This document shows, in pieces, positions 15,302 through 20,507 of a stretch of DNA of 20,507 nt. The stretch is from assembly GCA_964384625.1 (NCBI GenBank), contig CAYLNH010000120.1, positions 1 through 20,507 on the forward strand, written 5' to 3'. How positions within the stretch are numbered: position 1 is the first letter of the stretch; every line of letters starts with the position of its first letter. The notes under the pieces are model-generated. The model was not told the origin of the DNA. It worked only from the letters and a program-made list of their open reading frames with translations, and made no database searches. The translations under genes and the position numbers were made by a program. The DNA comes from CAYLNH01 sp964384625. Lineage in GTDB: Bacteria > Verrucomicrobiota > Lentisphaeria > JABSQK01.

Positions 15302-15790
15302 ATGAAGCATCGGTGTGTCGCCATTCTTGGGGCTTTGTCGCTATTTCTCACGGTCAACCCTCACGCCGGCCTGGCGCCGGAGAATGTCCTGGTCGTGATC
15401 AACAAACACAGCTGGGCGTCGATGACGGTGGCCAACACGTTCATCCAACTCCGCCAGATCCCGCCGTCGAATGTGGTCTATCTGGATCTGAGCGGGCTGT
15501 ACAGCTACGAGGATTGTGACGTCAACGCCTTCCCCGAACACATCCTCCAATCGGTCTTCAAGGAGATCACCGACCGCGGCTTGGAGAAACAGATCTTCTG
15601 CATCGCCTACTCCCCGGACATCCCGTACAAGATCAACGTCAAGCCGGACATGAAGACGAAGTTCAGCAAGACGACAACGCCACTGGCGGCGATCACCGGG
15701 CTGACCGTCACCTGCGAAGCGGTCCTGGGCAAAAACGGCCTCGGCGAGGACAAACGGGCGGCGGTGTATCTGTCGATGTTTCGCCTCTGA
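15302..15790 (+). CDS. TIGR03790-like exported protein, truncated
   Basis: This 162-aa product starts at an ATG preceded by GGGAAAGG. The signal peptide covers about residues 1-23 (CVAILGALSLFLTVNPHAG). The mature start LAPENVLVVINKHSWASMTV, followed by IPPSNVVYLDLS and QIFCIAYSPDIPYKI, matches the N-terminal pattern of the TIGR03790 family, uncharacterised exported proteins found mostly in planctomycetes and relatives. Family members are usually well over 300 residues, so this one lacks more than half. The stop follows LSMFRL abruptly. The frame continues open for 50 codons after the TGA, so a nonsense or indel event in an older gene is likely. An upstream extension to 15221 in the same frame is not supported by a ribosome site or signal-peptide logic. 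The product may be non-functional. Confidence 0.65.
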   Translation: MKHRCVAILGALSLFLTVNPHAGLAPENVLVVINKHSWASMTVANTFIQLRQIPPSNVVYLDLSGLYSYEDCDVNAFPEHILQSVFKEITDRGLEKQIFCIAYSPDIPYKINVKPDMKTKFSKTTTPLAAITGLTVTCEAVLGKNGLGEDKRAAVYLSMFRL

Positions 15791-15943
15791 GTACCGGCAA
15801 ATTGTCTTTGCCGTCCGGGAGGTGGGGCAGGGGGCGCCGAATCGTTGCAGTTAAAACGAATCACCAGCACTGAATACGTCGCGGTTCATTGCCAGGGCGG
15901 CGCCAAGTTGCCCGACTCCAAAGCGGCTGCGTCGCAGGCCTGA
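15791..15943 (+). pseudogene. In-frame open stretch after the TIGR03790-like stop
   Basis: Directly after the TGA at 15788-15790 the same frame stays open to a second TGA at 15941-15943. It passes through a glycine-rich PGGGAGGAE linker and then a protein-like RITSTEYVAVHCQGGAKLPD, ending in SKAAASQA. It could be the remains of a C-terminal part, a readthrough extension, or chance. No start codon with a ribosome site makes it an independent gene. Confidence 0.25.
15795..15813. terminator. Hairpin after the TIGR03790-like gene
   Basis: CGGCAAA and TTTGCCG form 7-bp arms around a TTGTC loop, 5 bases after the stop codon. The position fits a terminator, but no T-run follows, so it may act only as an RNA 3'-end structure. 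Confidence 0.4.
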
Positions 15944-15977
15944 GGGCAAGCCAACGTGCCTCAAGGACCATGCCACA

Positions 15978-18008
15978 TCACTGGCGCACCAGAAGCCAAC
16001 CGACTTCACTGTTGCAGGACGTCACGTACCGCACTCCCGCACCGTGGTTCGTGATCACAATACCTCTGCCGTCAACACGGCATTCCCAGTCTTCGTCGCC
16101 GCGCTCGACGCGGGCGCCGGTCGCGTCGGCATCGCGCAAGTGCCAGTTGGCAACCGCGCCGTAGCTGTCCAAAGCGATTGCATGAATCGTTGTGCCTTCC
16201 GTTGCTGCGTCAGCATCCGTCCATCGCACGATGCGCCCCGTACCGGCAGCGCCTTCACCTGTCTGGCTCGGCAGCGGATGGTAGCAGTCGTGCACGAAGC
16301 TGTAGACCGGACCGGCGAACCGGCCGCCGCCCAGATGGAACAGTTTCATGCCGCACTGTCCACGGCGCGCCACCAGGCGGTCCGGCGGCACCGGCTTTAA
16401 CTCCAGCAGGTCGTCGCGGTTGTTCAACAGCCAGTTGTACGTGGCCCGCGCCGGTGAAGAACTCCGGTAATGGTCAACGATGAACAGCACGTGTGAACCG
16501 CACAAGATCCAAAAACGCTCGGCTGCTTCGATCGGAGCGCCGTATGCCGCTGCCGCGTCATGGCCGATGATCCGAACGTCATCGACGGAATCAGTGATCA
16601 GCCGCGTCGCTTCAATGCTGAGCAGATTCTCAGACATATCATCCGCCAGCGGTCGGCGCTCTGAAGAAACGCTCTGCTGCAGCTGCCGACCATCAACACT
16701 GAACGTCACGGCGTTGTGCGTTTGCGTCTGCGTTTCCATGCCGTGCACCAGGCCGCGATAACAACTGTGCCCCGGATCAATCAACATCCGTTCGCGATTG
16801 TGTACCACAATGCCGCTGTTCAACGCGGCGTGTCGATGGGACTTCACGTGCAGCGGATCACAACCGCCGTAGACGGCCACGATCGTCTTGCCGTCCAGTG
16901 CATCGCGGACAATTGCATCGCCATTACTGAATGCTTCGAGTTCTGTTATTCCGGCTTCTGAAGCCGGAATTGCTTCCCCGGCCTGAGCCAACAACGGCAG
17001 TGTCAAGAAACCAAATGTGTTATAGAAACCGAAACTGCTTCGCTCGTTCGGCCCGGGCGCCTGGTCTCCGGTGTAGTTTACATCGAACAGCCAACGCGCC
17101 AGACCGGCTTCCGTCGGCAAAGACTCACGGCACCGCAGATTGATGTGCAACAGCACATCGGCCGGCGGCCGAAAGACCGCCGCGGAATCATTGAAGTTCG
17201 CCGCGCGCGGACGCGGGTACGGTCCCCAGCTTGCCAACGGCTTGTGGTAGAAATAACTGGCTGCTGACCAGCGCACGCCGCGGGCGTAGCGCTCAGGTGT
17301 CAATGTCGCCGCATACGATGGATCGCGACGGACCAGGGCCTCATAGATCAGGTACATCCCGGTCTGGGCGTAGTGCGAATACTGCAGCGACTCACCGTAG
17401 CTACCGTCCGGTTGGAACAACTCAGCGCACTTGCGATAACGTTCAGCCGCGATGTCCATCGACTCGCGATCGTCAAGTACTGCCGCCGGCACGGCAACGC
17501 CGGCCGCCAGGATGCACTGCCAGTTATTCATGTGCCGCGCATTCTGCAGGAACTGCCGACACAGCGGGATGGCGACATCACGCAACTTTGTCTCAAGCTC
17601 GTCTTGCTCTGTCTCAGAGAACACGTCACGCGCGAGATCCAACGAAACGGCACAAGCCCACGCCAGGTGCGCCGTCTCCAGATGCCCCTGCCGCGGCTCA
17701 CCTGCATGATCCCGATACCACGGGCCAACCCACTCTTCGTCTGGACGCCGGAGCAGTTCCAACGTCGCGCTGCGCACCCAGGAGCCCAGTTGCTCGTCAG
17801 GCTTCAATGCATACATCATCGCCGCGTTGCTGAGCACATCGAAAGCCATGTGCCAGTATTCCTGTGTCGTCTCCGCATCACGCAGACCGGCCTGGGACGC
17901 AGCATGCTTGGCCCGGTTGTACAACGTCCACCAAACGTCGGCGAACGCCGGTTCCTGTTGCTTCGCACGGATCGCCGCGCGTTCGTCGTCGGACAGAAAG
18001 ATACTCAT
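15978..18008 (-). CDS. Heparinase II/III-fold polysaccharide lyase, no signal peptide
   Basis: This 676-aa protein has an N-terminal alpha/alpha toroid (about 1-340) with HMNNWQCILAAG (159-170), the Asn-Asn-Trp pattern of alginate and heparinoid lyases, and DGSYGESLQYSHYAQ (201-215) with candidate catalytic Tyr and His. The beta-sandwich half (about 360-676) has KSHRHAALNSGIVVHNRER (389-407), DPGHSCYRG (411-419) and THNAVTF (430-436), the PF07940-type region. Such enzymes cut uronate-containing chains by beta-elimination and leave a 4,5-unsaturated uronic acid. The specificity (heparinoid, alginate, other) cannot be read from this. The start MSIFLSDDERAAIRA has no signal peptide, so it probably acts on oligosaccharides in the cytoplasm. 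Its ATG directly abuts the kduD stop (TAGATG), the last gene of the operon. Confidence 0.85.
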   Translation of the reverse strand: MSIFLSDDERAAIRAKQQEPAFADVWWTLYNRAKHAASQAGLRDAETTQEYWHMAFDVLSNAAMMYALKPDEQLGSWVRSATLELLRRPDEEWVGPWYRDHAGEPRQGHLETAHLAWACAVSLDLARDVFSETEQDELETKLRDVAIPLCRQFLQNARHMNNWQCILAAGVAVPAAVLDDRESMDIAAERYRKCAELFQPDGSYGESLQYSHYAQTGMYLIYEALVRRDPSYAATLTPERYARGVRWSAASYFYHKPLASWGPYPRPRAANFNDSAAVFRPPADVLLHINLRCRESLPTEAGLARWLFDVNYTGDQAPGPNERSSFGFYNTFGFLTLPLLAQAGEAIPASEAGITELEAFSNGDAIVRDALDGKTIVAVYGGCDPLHVKSHRHAALNSGIVVHNRERMLIDPGHSCYRGLVHGMETQTQTHNAVTFSVDGRQLQQSVSSERRPLADDMSENLLSIEATRLITDSVDDVRIIGHDAAAAYGAPIEAAERFWILCGSHVLFIVDHYRSSSPARATYNWLLNNRDDLLELKPVPPDRLVARRGQCGMKLFHLGGGRFAGPVYSFVHDCYHPLPSQTGEGAAGTGRIVRWTDADAATEGTTIHAIALDSYGAVANWHLRDADATGARVERGDEDWECRVDGRGIVITNHGAGVRYVTSCNSEVGWLLVRQ

Positions 18009-18782
18009 CTAGCGCCCCATCCAGCCGCCGTCGACCGTAACCAGAGCGCCATGCATATAGTCGCTGGCGGCACTGGCCAGGAACACCGTCACGCCTTTGA
18101 AATCATCCGGTTCCCCCCAGCGGCCCGCCGGGATGCGTTCCAGAATCTGTCGACTGCGTGTTTCGTTGGCGCGCAAGGCCGCCGTATTGTCCGTCGCGAT
18201 ATAGCCCGGCACTATGCCGTTGACGTTCACTCCCTGACCGGCCCACTCGTTGGCCAACGCTTTGCACAACTGGCCGACGCCGCCCTTGCTGGCGGCATAA
18301 CCCGGTACCGTGATGCCGCCCTGGTAGGTCAACAGGCTCGCGGTGAAGATGATCTTGCCGCTGCCGCGGGCCAGCATTTCTTTGCCGAACTCACGACTCA
18401 GGATGAACTGCGCGTTCAGATTCACCTCGATGACTTTGTCCCAGTATTCATCCGGGTGCTGGGCCGCCGGTTCGCGCAGGATTGTGCCGGCGTTATTCAC
18501 GAGAATATCGACCTGCGCCACATCGGCCTTCAACTGTTTGATGAATGCGTACAATGCTTTACGATCGGAGAAGTCACAGGCATAGCCCGTAAAGGATCGG
18601 CCCAACGCCGCAACCGCGGCGCCCACTTCACTGCCTTCACTCTCCAATGTTGCGCTGACGCCGACGATATCAGCGCCGGCTTCCGCCAGACCGATCGCCA
18701 TTGCTTTGCCAATGCCGCGCTTGCAGCCTGTCACCAACGCGGTCTTTCCACTCAGATCAAAGTCCTTAAGAATGCTCATCAT
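18009..18782 (-). CDS. kduD: 2-dehydro-3-deoxy-D-gluconate 5-dehydrogenase (KduD-type SDR)
   Basis: This 257-aa short-chain dehydrogenase has TGCKRGIG (18-25) as the NAD-binding loop, NNAG (96-99), and the catalytic set Asn121/Ser149/Tyr162/Lys166 (TASLLTYQGGITVPGYAASK, 147-166). PGYIATDNT (192-200), RIPAGRWGEPDDF and the end VDGGWMGR match E. coli KduD closely in order and wording. KduD reduces 2,5-diketo-3-deoxygluconate to 2-keto-3-deoxygluconate, the step after KduI in breakdown of unsaturated uronates, so it fits directly with the lyase encoded next. The ribosome site AAAGGA is 5-6 bases upstream of ATGATG; either ATG could be used. The partner gene kduI is not in the window. Confidence 0.88.
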   Translation of the reverse strand: MMSILKDFDLSGKTALVTGCKRGIGKAMAIGLAEAGADIVGVSATLESEGSEVGAAVAALGRSFTGYACDFSDRKALYAFIKQLKADVAQVDILVNNAGTILREPAAQHPDEYWDKVIEVNLNAQFILSREFGKEMLARGSGKIIFTASLLTYQGGITVPGYAASKGGVGQLCKALANEWAGQGVNVNGIVPGYIATDNTAALRANETRSRQILERIPAGRWGEPDDFKGVTVFLASAASDYMHGALVTVDGGWMGR

Positions 18783-18807
18783 CTATCCTTTCGCCGTGTC
18801 TCAAGTA

Positions 18808-20046
18808 TTATCGGTTTTGATCATCAATAGGTTTCAGGAAGGCCTCAAACTGGGCGAAGACCTGCTCGATCTCGTCGTGGCCCGCGACATCGCCGGGGAT
18901 CTCTACCTCCGGCGGGAAAACGTCCCGCAGTTTCAGTCCCGACGGCACCTCAACACCAGTCAGCACCCGCGCCAGTTCATCGGTGGTTATCCCGTCAGGA
19001 GGTCCTTGAAAGCACGATCCGGTTGCTTCATCAAGGAGGTCCTCATCGGCAGCATCACGCAATGCTGCGGTCCGCGGCAGCGACAGGGCATCGACGAAGA
19101 AGTCCGCCAACAGCGCCCGCCGGCTGGCGTCCCACGAGTGCCCACCAGACGGAGTGGACTCGCGAAACGCCGCTTCCGCGCCGGCCGCCACATAGACCGC
19201 ACGCACCTTGCGTGCTGTCTGTCGAAAGAGGTCCCAGGGGAACAGATGGTCCTCCCTGCCGTTGAAGAGGAAGAGCGGGCGCGGCGCGAAACAGCCGTAC
19301 TGCTGCCACATCTCCATGGCATTCACGATGCCGGGCACAAGAGCGCAATGACATAGGCGGCGTTCTTTCTGCGCCGTGTAGGCAATCGTACTGGCCTGGC
19401 CGGACGATGACAGTGCCGCAAGTCGGTCATCAAGGGCGGCAAGGTTCCGCGTCAGATGTCCGCCGCCGGAGTTGCCGGCGGCGCCCATGCGAATGTTGTC
19501 GAAGCGCTCGTTCGTCCGAGCCCAGGCCAGCCAGCCAAGAGCTTCCATCACGACCAACCCCTGCACCGATGTGCCGCAATAGAATGGGGCGACCGGTTCC
19601 CGGTGGCCCATCCATTCGCGTTCGCCCTGCCCGATATTGTCGGGCACCAGGACACAAGCCCCATGCCGAGCCAGATGGCGCGCCATCAGTTGGTAGCCGG
19701 GATTCTGTTTACCGCCAGAGCCGTGACCGCAGCACTGCAGGATGAACGGATTGTCACGCAGGTCTGCATCGTCCGGAATGTAGAGATACGCAGAGACCGC
19801 AACGCCCGGCCAACTCGTGCCACGCAGGTGCTCAATTCGAAAGCCGTCGTGCTCCGTGACCCGCACGGGTTCAGCGGAAATCTCCGGCATCCATTCATCC
19901 CGAATACCAAGGCACTGCTTGAGCAAACAGCGCAGGGCGGCGCGGTCACCAATCGGGTCTCGTGCCGACCGGTCGGCAACAGCACGGGCGAACCGCCGCT
20001 CATACATGTCGAATGCTTCGGTCACCTTGCTTTCAGCGGATGACAT
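18808..20046 (-). CDS. Alpha/beta hydrolase, probable esterase
   Basis: This 412-aa protein has the alpha/beta-hydrolase catalytic set: nucleophile in GNSGGGH (191-197, Ser193), acid in NGREDHLFPW (262-271, Asp266) and His in SGGHSW (300-305, His303). An oxyanion-type segment CCGHGSGGK lies at 105-113. It resembles the large-lid hydrolases (acetyl-xylan-esterase or prolyl-oligopeptidase-like) often found in polysaccharide clusters. There is no signal peptide, so the substrate is intracellular, possibly an acetyl or other ester group on a uronate oligosaccharide; this is inferred from the context. A GAGGAAG site precedes the ATG. It lies 18 bases after the dehydrogenase stop and 25 bases before kduD. 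The C-terminal 90 residues after the catalytic His are acidic and not typical of the core fold. Confidence 0.8.
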   Translation of the reverse strand: MSSAESKVTEAFDMYERRFARAVADRSARDPIGDRAALRCLLKQCLGIRDEWMPEISAEPVRVTEHDGFRIEHLRGTSWPGVAVSAYLYIPDDADLRDNPFILQCCGHGSGGKQNPGYQLMARHLARHGACVLVPDNIGQGEREWMGHREPVAPFYCGTSVQGLVVMEALGWLAWARTNERFDNIRMGAAGNSGGGHLTRNLAALDDRLAALSSSGQASTIAYTAQKERRLCHCALVPGIVNAMEMWQQYGCFAPRPLFLFNGREDHLFPWDLFRQTARKVRAVYVAAGAEAAFRESTPSGGHSWDASRRALLADFFVDALSLPRTAALRDAADEDLLDEATGSCFQGPPDGITTDELARVLTGVEVPSGLKLRDVFPPEVEIPGDVAGHDEIEQVFAQFEAFLKPIDDQNR

Positions 20047-20064
20047 CGTTCAAACTTCCTCAAG

Positions 20065-20507
20065 TCAACTGCATTTCACGAGGACTTTCATCAGGTCGGC
20101 GCCGCAGCTGATTTCCTCAAACGCCCCCTGCAAACCCTCGAGTTCAACAACCTTGGAAATCAACTTCTCCAACGGCAACGTGCCGGCCGCCGCCAAAGTG
20201 ATCGCCTTGTCAAAATCTTCCGCTTCATAAACGCGAGCACCAAACAACTGCAGCTCTTTCCAGAAGAACTGGAACAGGTCCACCTTCGGCGGCTCACTGA
20301 TGATGCCGACAACCACAATGCGACCGCGTACGGCCGGCAGTTTGGTCATCATGTCAACGCCGGCCTGGACACCGGTCACTTCAAATACAATGTCAGCACC
20401 AACGCCGCCGGTGCGTTCTGTAACTGCTTCAAGGAGGTCCTTCTCAAATGGGTTGAGTGCGTTCCCGTTCGTTGACCATCATGCGGCTCTCTTTTGAGCA
20501 TAGAGCC
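20065..20507 (-). CDS. Zinc-type alcohol dehydrogenase, C-terminal part, with in-frame TGA
   Basis: About 137 residues of the end of a medium-chain dehydrogenase are readable: ALNPFEKDLLEAVTERTGG, then VGADIVFEVTGVQAGVD and GRIVVVGIISEPPKVDLFQF, the Rossmann-domain end and C-terminus of zinc-type sugar or polyol dehydrogenases. The frame meets a TGA at 20479-20481, between AQKRAA and WSTNGNALNP; the upstream codons also read like the family's nucleotide-domain segment. A restart at the ATG near 20483 is in another frame. The gene may be broken by a point change or indel, or there is a sequence error near the window edge. It is the most upstream visible member of the lyase operon; in such clusters these enzymes oxidise sugar acids or alcohols. 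The substrate is not determinable. Confidence 0.65.

Noticed and set aside
14619..15305. 228-codon plus-strand frame overlapping the start of the TIGR03790-like gene
   Set aside because: Arg/Ala/Pro/Ser-rich chance composition, no ribosome site and no domain; the hairpins within it also argue against coding.
17373..18830. 485-codon plus-strand frame over the lyase and kduD
   Set aside because: It crosses two well-supported minus-strand genes and shows no family features.

Overview
The window is GC-rich and tightly packed with genes, and it reads like a bacterium of the Planctomycetes-Verrucomicrobia-Lentisphaerae group. The evidence is a large membrane-anchored protein with two von Willebrand A domains, a secreted squalene-cyclase-repeat protein, a TIGR03790-like secreted protein, and a polyuronide-lyase operon. 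This placement is inferred from gene content. No rRNA or tRNA gene, CRISPR array or recognisable transposase was seen.

Left part (1-7354). A complete hipBA toxin-antitoxin operon (420-2071, + strand) sits behind a good sigma70-type promoter and three copies of a CGCCATAT operator motif. On both sides lie gene pieces on the minus strand: a short C-terminal-looking fragment (43-228), and an N-terminal helical-repeat protein that runs out into hipA antisense (about 2191-2821). The helical-repeat gene is the last member of a minus-strand operon: SNF2-type helicase (1367 aa), a 58-aa SEC-C zinc-motif protein, then the helical-repeat protein through a GTGA overlap. The layout suggests that hipBA landed in, and broke, this operon.

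Middle part (7365-15943, + strand). In order: the two-VWA membrane protein; the squalene-cyclase-repeat exported protein; a 718-base intergenic stretch crowded with inverted repeats, including a perfect 36-bp palindrome; a small exported protein of unknown function; a CBS-domain pair protein translationally coupled to a CPA2 cation/proton antiporter; a second 710-base hairpin-containing intergenic stretch; and a truncated TIGR03790-like exported protein whose frame stays open for 50 codons beyond its stop.

Right part (15978-20507, - strand). A sugar-acid operon read right to left: a zinc-type alcohol dehydrogenase (cut by the window edge, with an in-frame TGA in the visible part), an alpha/beta hydrolase, kduD, and a heparinase II/III-fold lyase. 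Together these suggest intracellular breakdown of unsaturated uronate oligosaccharides: the lyase makes 4,5-unsaturated ends and KduD acts later on the 5-keto sugar acid. The hydrolase may remove ester groups and the dehydrogenase may oxidise a released sugar or polyol.
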